A DNA stretch of 64,000 nt, from positions 1,530,773 to 1,594,772 of the forward strand of contig NZ_KI543236.1 of assembly GCF_000496835.1 (NCBI RefSeq), in the 5' to 3' direction. Positions within the stretch are counted from its first letter, which is position 1. The number at the start of each line of letters is the position of its first letter. The DNA comes from Thalassobacillus devorans MSP14. Its GTDB lineage: Bacteria > Bacillota > Bacilli > Bacillales > Halobacillaceae. The notes beneath the pieces are model-generated. The model did not search any database and was not told the DNA's origin. It was given only the letters and a program-made list of their open reading frames with translations. The translations under genes were made by a program, and so were the position numbers. This document shows, piece by piece, positions 9,294 through 17,752 of this stretch.

Positions 9294-10172
9294 CTAATAC
9301 CGTTTTTGGAACTTGTTACGGATGAACACCGCAATGGCATTCATGAATAACAACACAATCAGCAAGACTAAAATTCCTGCAGCAGCTACGAATTGCCATT
9401 CTTCTTGTGGACGCCCGGTCCAGTTAAATATTTGGATAGGCATGACCGTATATTTGGAAAGCAGTGAATCAGGCAATGTGTAAAGCGCTGTTGCAGCTCC
9501 TACAATAATCAATGGAGCCGTTTCCCCGATTGCACGAGACAACGCAAGAATTGTACCAGTCAGAATTCCAGGAAGTGCGGCAGGAAGAATGACACGGCGA
9601 ATAGTCTGCCATTTAGATGCACCCATCCCATAGGAAGCTTCTTTTATATCTGATGGAACAGATCTGATCGCCTCCTGTGCTGCAACCACGATGACAGGCA
9701 GCACTAATAGCGACATCGTGAGACCGCCCGCGAGAAGTGTATAGCCTAAACGCAGCATATACACAAAGAACGTAAGACCGAGCAGCCCATATACAATTGA
9801 TGGTACACCAGCTAAATTTTGAATATTGATTTGAATAAATTTTGTCCAACGGTTTTTATAGGCATACTCTTCTAAGAAGATAGCTGTCCCTACCCCAAGG
9901 ATAATAGCTACCGGCGCCACAATTGCAATCATCAGGAGAGAACCAATAAGTCCTGCGAATATACCTGCTTCTTCAGGATACGGAGCGGGAAAGCTTGTAA
10001 TAAATCCTGAATTTAAATAACCAATCCCTTGAGTCAATATGCGATATAACAATAGTGCCAGGAAAATCAAACCGATGGTCGTAGAAGCAAAAAATAAACC
10101 TTTGAGCACATTGTTCAGAAGCACTCTTCCACGTATTCGTTTTAAAATGTTCTTTTGATCTATACCTAACAT
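9294..10172 (-). CDS. pstA: Phosphate ABC transporter permease PstA
   Basis: One of the two membrane-spanning subunits of the Pst importer, 292 residues with about six helices. The binding-protein-dependent permease EAA loop is readable as [30 protein letters not shown], which docks on the PstB ATPase (I quote only pieces of it: [23 protein letters not shown]). The start ATG overlaps the pstC stop (TGATG), indicating translational coupling. A good GGGAGGA site precedes it. The C-terminal helix ends in basic residues ([10 protein letters not shown]), consistent with a cytoplasmic tail. Confidence 0.97.
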   Translation of the reverse strand: MLGIDQKNILKRIRGRVLLNNVLKGLFFASTTIGLIFLALLLYRILTQGIGYLNSGFITSFPAPYPEEAGIFAGLIGSLLMIAIVAPVAIILGVGTAIFLEEYAYKNRWTKFIQINIQNLAGVPSIVYGLLGLTFFVYMLRLGYTLLAGGLTMSLLVLPVIVVAAQEAIRSVPSDIKEASYGMGASKWQTIRRVILPAALPGILTGTILALSRAIGETAPLIIVGAATALYTLPDSLLSKYTVMPIQIFNWTGRPQEEWQFVAAAGILVLLIVLLFMNAIAVFIRNKFQKRY

Positions 10173-11119
10173 CAGTATTCCTCCCTAAACTTGCTTGAGA
10201 TATACTGGGATAGCATGTTCATCAGCAACGTGAACACAAAGAGTGTAGCTCCTACAGCATAAATACTATAATAAATGGTAGAACCGAAAGTGGTATCCCC
10301 GGTTGCCCCCTGTACAATAAAGGCAGTTAACGTCTGAATCGAACGGGTGGGATCAAATGTCAAAGCCGGAGAAGCACCCGCCGCAATAACAACAATCATT
10401 GTTTCACCAATTGCCCGGGAAACAGCAAGAACAATAGATGCCACAATTCCGGAAAATGCTGCAGGAAGTACTACTTTCAACGCAACTTCCAGCCTTGTCG
10501 CACCTAAAGCAAGCGCCCCTTCTCTCAATTTATTCGGTACAGAGTTCATTGCGTCTTCGGACAAGGATGCGATCATAGGAATAATCATTATTCCGACAAC
10601 GATCCCTGCACTTAATGCATTGAATATTCCCAGTCCTGGTATGAAAGTTTTCAATAAGGGGGTCACAAACGTTAAAGCAAAGAACCCGTATACCACCGTA
10701 GGAATACCTGCCAGTACTTCCAATGTCGGCTTGATTATTTTACGGACACGGTCACTTGCATACTCACTCAAGAAAATGGCTGACATCAACCCCAATGGAA
10801 TCGCTACAATAGCAGCTATCAGGGTGATCAGCAATGTTCCAGTAATCAATGGTAATACTCCAAAATGCCCCGTCCATGGTGACCACTGTGTACCAGTATA
10901 AAAGTCAATAATTGAAGTGTTACTGAAAAAAGTAATCGATTCTCTAAGCAAAGTGAAAAGAATTCCTGCTGTTGTCAATACACTCACTGCTGCACACAGA
11001 AATAAAAAGGCAGGAATGAGTTTTTCCAGCTTACCAGAAACACTTTTCTTTTTTCTTTTGTTCTCAATCATAGTTTGAACATCTATATTCATAGCTTCAT
11101 TTTGCAAAGCTTTACCCAT
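10172..11119 (-). CDS. pstC: Phosphate ABC transporter permease PstC
   Basis: The partner of PstA in the Pst channel, about 315 residues. There are six hydrophobic spans after a basic N-terminal tail of about 30 residues. The EAA-loop signature is LREGALALGATRLEVALKVV. The ATG at 11119 follows AAAGGGGATTTAAC; an upstream in-frame Met at 11140 has no site. It lies 112 nt downstream of pstS, and that gap contains a strong hairpin (11175-11207) that could lower permease expression relative to the binding protein. The stop codon overlaps the pstA start. Confidence 0.97.
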   Translation of the reverse strand: MGKALQNEAMNIDVQTMIENKRKKKSVSGKLEKLIPAFLFLCAAVSVLTTAGILFTLLRESITFFSNTSIIDFYTGTQWSPWTGHFGVLPLITGTLLITLIAAIVAIPLGLMSAIFLSEYASDRVRKIIKPTLEVLAGIPTVVYGFFALTFVTPLLKTFIPGLGIFNALSAGIVVGIMIIPMIASLSEDAMNSVPNKLREGALALGATRLEVALKVVLPAAFSGIVASIVLAVSRAIGETMIVVIAAGASPALTFDPTRSIQTLTAFIVQGATGDTTFGSTIYYSIYAVGATLFVFTLLMNMLSQYISSKFREEY

Positions 11120-11174
11120 GTTAAATCCCCTTTCATCCAAAAAGGTGTTGAACGTCGTCTCTTCTTTTCAAACA

Positions 11175-11207
11175 GGAAGGTGGAGCTGCTCATAAGCCCC
11201 ACCCTCC
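11175..11207 (-). other. Hairpin between pstS and pstC
   Basis: On the minus strand GGAGGGTGGGGC pairs imperfectly with GCTCCACCTTCC and is followed by only a short TGTTT. It looks like an intercistronic stem that protects the pstS message or partly terminates, giving more binding protein than permease. Confidence 0.6.
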
Positions 11208-11231
11208 CTCTTATTTTATTTAGAAACTGCT

Positions 11232-12197
11232 TTATTTTGCTTCAGGCTTTAGTGCATCCAGCTGTTCCTGATATTTTTCTTCCGGAAGGGCAACGTACCC
11301 GACTTGTTCTGCTGCTTTACCTGCATTTTTCAGCATATATTCAGTAAAGTCTCTTACTTGCTCTTTTTCCTTGTAGGATTTCATATTCACATAAGTGAAC
11401 AATGGACGGGAGAACGGTGTGTAAGAACCATCCTGAATTGTTTCTGGTGTCGGTTTTACAGCTTTACCTTCCCCATCTTTGATACCAAGGACTTTCAGAC
11501 TGTCTTCGTTTTCCTTGTAGTAGGCGTAACCAAAGAATCCAATTGCATTAGGATCGCTCTCAATTCCGCGTACTAGTACGTTATCATCTTCAGAGAGAGT
11601 AGTATTCTCTCCTTCTTTCATCGGCTTGTCTTGTAGTACTACTTCATTGAAATAATCAAAGGTACCTGAATCATGACCGGGACTGTAGATCTTAATGGTT
11701 TCATCCGGCCATTCCGGGTTGATGTCAGACCATTTTGTAGCACCATTGCCATCTGTAAAGATCTTTTGTAATTGTTCTACTGAAAGCTTGTTTACGAAAT
11801 CATTTTGTTTACTTACGACTATTGAAAGGCCATCTTTGGCTATTTCTAATTCTTTGTATTTTACGCCATTTTTCTCAGCAGCTTGCTTTTCTTCTTCTTT
11901 GATTGGCCGGGAAGCATTACTGAAGTCTGTTTCGCCTTTGGTAAATTTCTTAAATCCACCACCCGATCCAGAAGCGTTTACGGAAACATTCACTTCAGGA
12001 TGCTTTTTGTTATATTCATAAGTCAGAGCTTCCATAATCGGGAAAACTGTTGAAGAACCGTCAATGGAGATACTTCCTGATAGAGAGTCTTTAGAACCTC
12101 CATTCTCTGCACCGCCAGATTGGCCGCCACATGCAGCTAGTACACCTAGCATAAGAACTAGTGAAGATAGTAGTGCGAAATTCTTGAAATTTTTCAT
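11232..12197 (-). CDS. pstS: Phosphate-binding lipoprotein PstS
   Basis: The extracellular phosphate receptor of the Pst importer, anchored as a lipoprotein. The signal peptide is MKNFKNF plus a hydrophobic core ending in lipobox LAAC, giving lipidation on Cys23. The phosphate-binding segments are GSISIDGSSTVFPIME, SGSGGGFKKFTKGE and SPGHDSGTFDYFNE, typical of PstS. The length is 321 residues. The ATG at 12197 follows AGGGGGAAAAGAA; a longer in-frame reading from 12260 would bury the signal peptide. It is the first gene of the pst operon, behind a four-repeat Pho box and after the pbpA terminator. Confidence 0.97.
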   Translation of the reverse strand: MKNFKNFALLSSLVLMLGVLAACGGQSGGAENGGSKDSLSGSISIDGSSTVFPIMEALTYEYNKKHPEVNVSVNASGSGGGFKKFTKGETDFSNASRPIKEEEKQAAEKNGVKYKELEIAKDGLSIVVSKQNDFVNKLSVEQLQKIFTDGNGATKWSDINPEWPDETIKIYSPGHDSGTFDYFNEVVLQDKPMKEGENTTLSEDDNVLVRGIESDPNAIGFFGYAYYKENEDSLKVLGIKDGEGKAVKPTPETIQDGSYTPFSRPLFTYVNMKSYKEKEQVRDFTEYMLKNAGKAAEQVGYVALPEEKYQEQLDALKPEAK

Positions 12198-12270
12198 TTC
12201 TTTTCCCCCTACACCATTTGATTTGTGTCGGTTGGCTTGGCCAACTACATCCCCTATCATAGAATCATAG

Positions 12271-12309
12271 TTTTAAACCAGAATGAATCCAGTGTAAAGA
12301 TTGTGTAAA
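12271..12309 (-). promoter_or_regulatory. Pho box (PhoP operator) of the pst operon
   Basis: Four TT(A/T/C)ACA-like hexamers sit at exact 11-bp spacing on the minus strand: TTTACA, TTTACA, TTCATT and TTAAAA (starting at 12304, 12293, 12282 and 12271 on the plus-strand coordinate). This is the Bacillus PhoP arrangement. A candidate -10, TATGAT, follows toward pstS. Confidence 0.85.
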
Positions 12310-12324
12310 TTGCAATGTTCACCA

Positions 12325-12363
12325 TAAAAAAAGAGTAATACCCATAAGGTATCACTCTTTTTT
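12325..12363 (-). terminator. pbpA terminator, overlapping the stop codon
   Basis: AAAGAGTAATACC pairs with GGTATCACTCTTT (one mismatch) and runs into a T tract on the minus strand. The pbpA stop codon lies inside the stem. Confidence 0.85.
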
Positions 12364-14487
12364 CTCATCATTTTCTTCATCAAGCTTTTCATTTAATTTA
12401 TTGATGCCTTCTTTGCTGCGTTCCTCTTTCAATTCAAAATAAGCATCAAGGATATCTTTCGTAATATACTTGTTGATGCTGGAGCCTGCTCCTTTCCCTA
12501 CATGAGGGACCACTACAGCAAAGGCTACTTCCGGGTCGTTGTGCGGGGCATACCCAACCATCGTCAAGTTCTCTGTATCTATCTTATAAGGTTTTCCGTT
12601 ACTGTCCTTTAAATAAACCGCATTTTCTGCGGTACCGGTTTTTCCAGCCGGACTGTAGTCGACATCATCGAAATATCCGTACGCAGTTCCGCCAGGACGT
12701 TGAAATGCATATTGGAAACCAAGCTGTACACGATCAATATACTTCTGAGCCATATCAATGCGATTTAACACAGTGGTGTTAATATTTTGACTGACCGGAC
12801 CTAACTTGCCTGGTTCATTAGAAGGCTTTCGGATTTCTTTTACCAGATGGGGCTTGACCCGATAGCCATCATTGGCAATGGTTGACACATACTGAGCCAA
12901 TTGCATGGTTGTGTAAGAATTGTACTGGCCAATCATTAAGTCAAGCTGAGTTCCTGGACTCGGGTCTTCCCCGATATAACCAACAGCTTCGAAAGGCATG
13001 TCAATTCCGGTAGGTACACCGAGACCAAACTGGTTATAATAGTATAGGAACTTCTGATAGGTTCCGCCCCTGAAGTCTAATGGATCGTTGGGAATATAGG
13101 TGTCTCCTCCCATTCTGATGGCTGTTAGGAACATGTATACGTTTGAAGATTTTTGAAGTGCTGTTATGTCGTTTACTGGCCCCAATGTCCGCCAGGAACT
13201 TTTATCAGGTGTGCTAGCTATTTTTAATGTTCTGTCGTAAATCGTTTCACCCGGCTGCATAACCCCTTCATGTAATGCCATCAATACAGTGGCACCTTTG
13301 ACCGCCGAACCAGGAAGATGCTGGGCCTGAATTGCTTTATAAGAATGGTCTTCTACTAAAGGCTCGCCAGATTCCCGGTCACGGTTATAATGCATTCCTG
13401 AAACCGCCAAAACTTCTCCGGTGTCAGGGTCCATCATGACCGCCATTGCATCTTCCAGAAAACGGTTTTTATATGGCTGTCGTGCTATTTCTTCTCTAAG
13501 TCTACGTGCCACGATTTCATCGACACGCCGCTGCAGTTCGATATCGATAGAGAGCACTAAATCGTCCCCCCGTGAACCTTTCCTCACTATTTCGGAGTTG
13601 ACGATGTTTTGTTTCTTATCTGTTTCATATCGGATTTTTTCCTTTGTTCCTCTTAACACACTTTCATACTCTTCTTCAAGGCCGCTTTTACCGACACGAT
13701 CATTCCGGCTATAATCCAAAGACAGATAATAATCCTGATTGGCACGGGGAATACCTTGTTCAGCGGTAGTAATATTACCGATATAATTACGCAGTGTACC
13801 ATCAAATGGGTATTCTCGTTTCCAGTCAGATGTTACATTGATGCCGGGAAGCTGGTTCAAATGTTCGGCCACAGACGCGTATTCCTCAATAGTGATGTTT
13901 TCATTTTTTATGATATGCGGGGCTAGTGCTGAAGCCTTATCCAACTCTTTCTTTATGGCAATAACCTGATATTTTTCGAATGGGATCGTTTTAATTTCTT
14001 TTTCAGTGATCCGATCGAGCATCAGTTGATATACTTCCCCATTGGATAAGTTCTCTGTTTCTTCTGACGTTACCCTTTGCTTCACTTCTTTTTCGTGGAT
14101 CAAATAATAATATTCTTTTAAATCGCGTTCTCTTACGATTTTTTCTAACTTTTTCTTATCTCCCATACTGATATACGCAGACAAATCTTGTGCTAACTCC
14201 AGTCGATCCATTGGCTGTACTCCTTTTGGAGGTGTGTATGTAATCGAATAAAGCGGTTCGTTATCGACAAGGACCCTGCCAAAACGATCATACATTTTAC
14301 CTCTTGGTACCGGTGTATGGATCGTAGTATTTTCTGTGCGATTGATTTCTTCCTGGGCATCTTCTCCATACAAAATTTGTACAACGCCCAATTGCAGTAT
14401 CAATGAAGCGAACAATAAAAAAATCACAAAGAACAATATATTCATTCTTAAAGGAAGATGCGATTTCTTCTTTTTGCTTTTCCCCAT
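12352..14487 (-). CDS. pbpA: Class B penicillin-binding protein 2 (PbpA-like transpeptidase)
   Basis: A bitopic cell-wall transpeptidase of 711 residues that cross-links peptidoglycan, most like the B. subtilis elongation enzyme PBP2A. After a Lys-rich start comes one membrane helix (about residues 15-40), a PBP dimerisation domain with PRGKMYDRFGRVL, and the transpeptidase domain. Catalytic motifs: SxxK in PGSAVKGA (Ser394), SxN in QKSSNVYM (about 447-449) and KTG in PAGKTGTAEN (about 616). The ATG at 14487 has AGGGGG at good spacing. The order sodA-MFS-pbpA-pstS matches B. subtilis sodA-yqgE-pbpA-pstS. The C-terminus is unusually acidic and ends in the terminator. Confidence 0.96.
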   Translation of the reverse strand: MGKSKKKKSHLPLRMNILFFVIFLLFASLILQLGVVQILYGEDAQEEINRTENTTIHTPVPRGKMYDRFGRVLVDNEPLYSITYTPPKGVQPMDRLELAQDLSAYISMGDKKKLEKIVRERDLKEYYYLIHEKEVKQRVTSEETENLSNGEVYQLMLDRITEKEIKTIPFEKYQVIAIKKELDKASALAPHIIKNENITIEEYASVAEHLNQLPGINVTSDWKREYPFDGTLRNYIGNITTAEQGIPRANQDYYLSLDYSRNDRVGKSGLEEEYESVLRGTKEKIRYETDKKQNIVNSEIVRKGSRGDDLVLSIDIELQRRVDEIVARRLREEIARQPYKNRFLEDAMAVMMDPDTGEVLAVSGMHYNRDRESGEPLVEDHSYKAIQAQHLPGSAVKGATVLMALHEGVMQPGETIYDRTLKIASTPDKSSWRTLGPVNDITALQKSSNVYMFLTAIRMGGDTYIPNDPLDFRGGTYQKFLYYYNQFGLGVPTGIDMPFEAVGYIGEDPSPGTQLDLMIGQYNSYTTMQLAQYVSTIANDGYRVKPHLVKEIRKPSNEPGKLGPVSQNINTTVLNRIDMAQKYIDRVQLGFQYAFQRPGGTAYGYFDDVDYSPAGKTGTAENAVYLKDSNGKPYKIDTENLTMVGYAPHNDPEVAFAVVVPHVGKGAGSSINKYITKDILDAYFELKEERSKEGINKLNEKLDEENDEKKE

Positions 14488-14570
14488 CGTCCTCCCCCTC
14501 ATATGTCAAAATCTACCCAATCATTATAACATCTTCCAGGAAATTTAAATAGTTGCCAATGGGGAATAAT

Positions 14571-15848
14571 TTAAGGGTTTTTACTTGTGGTCATTGTCGT
14601 ATCTGTCACATAAGCACTTTCCGTTTCGGCCTGTTTACGTAAATCGATACCTTTTACAAAAAAATAAATCCAGAAGTGTCCGGAACCTACAATTAACAGG
14701 ATGAAAGGAATCGCCTTTTCCGGGGTAAACAACGTGATGCCAATCAGGAAAATAACGATGGACAACACTCGTCCAGCATTTAAAAATAATTCACGTACTA
14801 CAATATATTCAATCCTCATTTCGGCCGCTTTCCACGCCTTACCGATGACATCATAAGTCAAAGAAATATATGGCACATACAAGATCGGATAAGATATTCC
14901 GATTACAGCCGCATATATCAATAAGGTAGTAAAGTTTACATTAATTAGTAAGATAGAGAGCGCAAGGTATAAGGAAACACCGCCTGCAAAGATCGCCCAT
15001 TTTCTAAGCCTGGGTTTGATCCATTTAGTTGCCAGAAAATAAAGGACGAAGGCGCTTCCGGAATATACCAGGTTGAACATGCCTAAAGATAACTCACTCT
15101 GAGTCGCTATATATACCCAAATAGAAATGACAAATAAAAATGTTCCTTCCCTCAGACCTTGAAAAACATGGGCATGCAGGATTTTCCCCCAATTTTTATT
15201 GGCCTTACGTTCTTCGAATATCCGTTTAAACGAGAAATTTCCTTTCGCTTTTCTTCGTTTTAAAAAGAAACTCGTGATTACAGCACAAATAAATAAGATG
15301 AACGATATGGTGAAAATCACGGTATACCCAGTAAAAGCGGTCATATTAGCAATGATTAAACCGGCTAAAATTGGACCGGTCATACCACCAAAAGATTGCA
15401 GCAGGCCCAAAAAACCATTAAAGAAATCACGCGTTTCCGGTTCTGTAATTTCGAAGGTTAACACATTAAAGGCAAGCCAGTAAAAACCATAGCCAATACC
15501 TAATAAACCGCCCAGCAGCATATTAAAACTGGCGGCCTTCTCTCCTACCACCAATACCATCAAGAAAAACAAGGATAAAAAGATTACCCCTGCCCGCAGT
15601 ACAACAACGCGATCCACTTTCTTTGCGAATTTCCCTGCAAATATGAAAGTAATGGGCTGCAATATATAAATACTTAAATTATATAATGCGATAGCTGTAT
15701 ATTCGCTGGATTGTTTCCACAAATAAACATTAACAAATGTGTTGGATAAAAAGATGCCCAAGGAATAAAGACCGCCAATTAACAGTAATAGCAGTAAATC
15801 CTTATTCACTTCAGTCGGCCCTAAAAGGGAGTGTAATATTTTTTTCAT
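14571..15848 (-). CDS. yqgE: MFS transporter, YqgE-like
   Basis: A 425-residue membrane protein with about 12 hydrophobic segments and positively charged connecting loops, typical of the major facilitator superfamily. It starts MKKILHSLLGPTEVNKDLLLLL, a start common in YqgE-type proteins. The central cytoplasmic loop is basic (FLKRRKAKGNFSFKRIFEERK). Substrate is unknown and no specificity motif is obvious. Context between sodA and pbpA is conserved in Bacillaceae, which supports the yqgE assignment; the name is by position and general similarity. The ribosome site is AAAGGAG. Confidence 0.85.
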   Translation of the reverse strand: MKKILHSLLGPTEVNKDLLLLLLIGGLYSLGIFLSNTFVNVYLWKQSSEYTAIALYNLSIYILQPITFIFAGKFAKKVDRVVVLRAGVIFLSLFFLMVLVVGEKAASFNMLLGGLLGIGYGFYWLAFNVLTFEITEPETRDFFNGFLGLLQSFGGMTGPILAGLIIANMTAFTGYTVIFTISFILFICAVITSFFLKRRKAKGNFSFKRIFEERKANKNWGKILHAHVFQGLREGTFLFVISIWVYIATQSELSLGMFNLVYSGSAFVLYFLATKWIKPRLRKWAIFAGGVSLYLALSILLINVNFTTLLIYAAVIGISYPILYVPYISLTYDVIGKAWKAAEMRIEYIVVRELFLNAGRVLSIVIFLIGITLFTPEKAIPFILLIVGSGHFWIYFFVKGIDLRKQAETESAYVTDTTMTTSKNP

Positions 15849-15920
15849 ATCTCCAATCTCCTTTACTGTCCTTCTTTAGTTTCTTCAAATGGATTGGAGA
15901 TATGCAATTTTATAGGCATG

Positions 15921-15950
15921 AAAAAAGCGCGGACAAATATCCGCGCTTTT
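15921..15950 (-). terminator. sodA terminator
   Basis: GCGCGGA and TCCGCGC flank a six-base loop, with A and T tracts on either side. It lies nine bases after the sodA stop codon and ahead of the MFS gene. Confidence 0.9.
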
Positions 15951-15958
15951 AATTGCTA

Positions 15959-16570
15959 TTATTTTGCGTCCTGGTAACGCTTAGAGACTTCTTCCCAGTT
16001 TACTACGTTCCAGAATGCTTTTGCATAATCCGGGCGCTTATTCTGATACTTAAGATAGTACGCATGCTCCCATACGTCCAGCCCTAAGATAGGAGTTTTA
16101 CCTTCCATAATCGGTGAGTCCTGGTTGATAGTATCCATCAATTCGATGTTACCATTGTTTACTACTAACCAAGCCCAGCCAGAACCAAAACGACCTTTGG
16201 CCACATTTTCAAATTCTTCTTTGAATTGTTCGAAGCTGCCAAATTTTTCGTTAATTGCATTGGCCAGGTCACCTGATGGCTCTCCACCACCATTTGGAGA
16301 CATAATCTGCCAGAATAGAGAGTGGTTTACATGTCCTCCACCATTGTTACGGACAGCAGTGCGGATATCTTCCGGTACTGCGTCAAGATTGCCAACTAGA
16401 TCGTCTAATGACTTACTTTCTAAATCTGCATGACCCTCAAGAGCATTGTTCAGCTTTGTAACATAGGTGTTATGGTGTTTTGTGTGGTGGATATTCATTG
16501 TTTCCTTGTCAATGTGTGGTTCTAGTGCGTCATAAGCGTATGGTAGTTCTGGTAGTTCAAATTTAGCCAT
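15959..16570 (-). CDS. sodA: Superoxide dismutase (Mn/Fe family)
   Basis: Converts superoxide to peroxide and oxygen in the cytosol. The 203-residue length is standard. Metal ligands are visible: His27 in [12 protein letters not shown], a His in [10 protein letters not shown], and Asp and His in [13 protein letters not shown]. The [14 protein letters not shown] and [10 protein letters not shown] context is typical of Bacillus Mn enzymes. A strong AAGGAGG site precedes the ATG. A near-perfect 32-bp palindrome lies 71-102 nt upstream and may be an operator. It is followed by its own terminator, so it is probably monocistronic. Confidence 0.97.
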   Translation of the reverse strand: MAKFELPELPYAYDALEPHIDKETMNIHHTKHHNTYVTKLNNALEGHADLESKSLDDLVGNLDAVPEDIRTAVRNNGGGHVNHSLFWQIMSPNGGGEPSGDLANAINEKFGSFEQFKEEFENVAKGRFGSGWAWLVVNNGNIELMDTINQDSPIMEGKTPILGLDVWEHAYYLKYQNKRPDYAKAFWNVVNWEEVSKRYQDAK

Positions 16571-16640
16571 AATGAAATTCCTCCTTTTTATAATATGTAC
16601 CTCAGTGCCTGGAAACAGATACCTGCTTTCAAGGCTCTAA

Positions 16641-16672
16641 TGCAACATTACCAAAGCTTCTGAAGTGTTGCA
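16641..16672. promoter_or_regulatory. Palindrome upstream of sodA (possible operator)
   Basis: TGCAACA and TGTTGCA form perfect 7-bp arms around an 18-bp centre. On the minus strand a weak -35 (TTGCAA) lies inside the left arm with TAATGT 17 bp further, so a bound protein would block this candidate sodA promoter. Confidence 0.4.
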
Positions 16673-16763
16673 AATATTATGCATATTCATATTTCCTTTT
16701 TAATCACCCTGCTTATATAATGTTCCCAAATAGATTTCCTTAAAACATGTTTCTCTTATTGAA

Positions 16764-16791
16764 ACAAAAAAATGCTGACTAAAAGTCAGCA
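16764..16791 (-). terminator. Terminator of the tRNA cluster
   Basis: TGCTGAC and GTCAGCA flank a five-base loop and are followed by TTTTTTT on the minus strand, 17 nt after the tRNA-Phe 3' end. Confidence 0.9.
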
Positions 16792-16807
16792 TTGATATGT
16801 ATATGAG

Positions 16808-16883
<76 letters not shown>

Positions 16884-16911
16884 ATTTTAAATTTTTTACC
16901 CATAATAAGAA

Positions 16912-17004
16912 TGGCGGAGGAGGAGGGATTCGAACCCCCGCGGGCCGTGAAGCCCCTGGCGGTTTTCAAGACCGCTCCCTTCAGCCAGACTTGGGTACTC
17001 CTCC
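16912..17004 (-). tRNA. tRNA-Ser (TGA)
   Basis: 93 nt class II tRNA with encoded CCA. The acceptor is GGAGGAG/CTCCTCC with discriminator G, the anticodon loop is CTTGAAA (TGA), and a long variable arm (AGGGGCTTCACGGCCC region) confirms a serine tRNA. Confidence 0.96.
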
Positions 17005-17012
17005 GCAAAAAA

Positions 17013-17089
17013 TGGTGGACCCTGCAGGATTCGAACCTGCGACCGATCGGTTATGAGCCGATAGCTCTAACCAGCTGAGCTAAGGGTCC
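17013..17089 (-). tRNA. tRNA with CAT anticodon, probably tRNA-Ile2 (lysidine type)
   Basis: 77 nt with CCA, acceptor GGACCCT, anticodon loop CTCATAA. The body (TAGCTCAGCTGGTTAGAGC, then CGGCTCATAACCG) matches the Bacillus Ile-CAU tRNA that TilS converts to read AUA. The other CAT tRNA at 17199-17275 is the elongator Met form. Confidence 0.85.
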
Positions 17090-17092
17090 ACA

Positions 17093-17169
17093 TGGGGCGA
17101 CCGGTGGGAATCGAACCCACGAGTGCCGGAGCCACAATCCGGTGCGTTAACCACTTCGCCACGACCGCC
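17093..17169 (-). tRNA. tRNA-His (GTG)
   Basis: 77 nt including the extra G at position -1, which pairs with C73, the identity element for histidine. The acceptor is GCGGTCG/CGGTCGC, the anticodon loop contains TTGTGGC (GTG), and CCA is encoded. Confidence 0.96.
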
Positions 17170-17198
17170 ATGTTAGACTATTTAATTAAAGTTATGTA

Positions 17199-17275
17199 TG
17201 GTGTCGGCGGAGGGGATCGAACCCCCGACCTCACGGGTATGAACCGTACGCTCTCGCCAGCTGAGCTACGCCGAC
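17199..17275 (-). tRNA. tRNA-Met (CAT, elongator)
   Basis: 77 nt with CCA. The anticodon region CGGTTCATACCCG and T arm GTCGGGGGTTCGATCCCC match the Bacillus elongator methionine tRNA. It lacks the initiator's anticodon-stem GGG/CCC triplet. Confidence 0.93.
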
Positions 17276-17282
17276 ATGAAGG

Positions 17283-17354
17283 CTCCACCGGTAGGATTCG
17301 AACCTACGACCAATCGGTTAACAGCCGATTGCTCTACCACTGAGCTACGGTGGA
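17283..17354 (-). tRNA. tRNA-Asn (GTT), 3' CCA not encoded
   Basis: 72 nt from TCCACCG to CGGTGGAG. The anticodon loop is CTGTTAA (GTT). The next three bases are CCT, so the CCA end must be added by nucleotidyltransferase, unlike the other five tRNAs. It is the first gene of the cluster Asn-Met-His-Ile2-Ser-Phe. Confidence 0.96.
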
Positions 17355-17457
17355 ATAATGTGATTATATATATATCATTGAGCTCAATCTTAGTTTTGTG
17401 CTCGTCATTCAACTCTGTACTTTGACTTTCTTACTAAATGAGTACTGTTGAATTCCT

Positions 17458-17536
17458 CGCAAAGCTTCTTCGATAATTATTCGATGAGGTTAGCTTCGCA
17501 AAGCTTGCTTCGTAGTTTATTCGAAGAGGTTGGCTT
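17458..17536. repeat. Two-copy tandem repeat of about 40 bp
   Basis: Units at 17458-17496 and 17497-17536 share CGCAAAGCTT, then CTTCG, TTATTCGA, GAGGTT and GGCTT/AGCTT. Each unit also has internal CTTCG/CGAAG symmetry and could fold. It lies in the 398-bp gene-free stretch between the tRNA cluster and the Na/Pi gene; the rest of that stretch (17355-17457, 17537-17713) is AT-rich with no gene seen. Confidence 0.8.
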
Positions 17537-17713
17537 TGTCGAAGCGACGAGATATAATATATCATGTATTTTACAAGGTGTCAACAGCATTACGAAAATT
17601 GAATCCGTAAGAAAGCAACAAAAATAATATAGCATGTTCAAAGGATGCTTTCAAGACTAATTTTTATTAATCTCAACGTTATATCAGTGATTTTTTACCG
17701 CTGCAAAAGAAAA

Positions 17714-17748
17714 ACTAAAACGCACCCAGCATCCTGAGTGCGTTTTTA
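17714..17748 (-). terminator. Terminator of the Na/Pi cotransporter gene
   Basis: AACGCACCCAGC pairs with the following CTGAGTGCGTT (one mismatch) and leads into TTTTAGTTT on the minus strand, just after the stop codon at 17753. Confidence 0.85.
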
Positions 17749-17752
17749 ATTT

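Noticed and set aside
10347-10901. 184-codon plus-strand frame opposite pstC
   Set aside because: Composition is that of an antisense frame of a membrane protein gene; no ribosome site, and pstC on the other strand is certain.
17355-17440. Possible promoter of the tRNA cluster (TTGAGC and TATAAT)
   Set aside because: The spacer is only 13-15 bp and the -10 would be too close to the tRNA-Asn 5' end; I could not choose a better pair.
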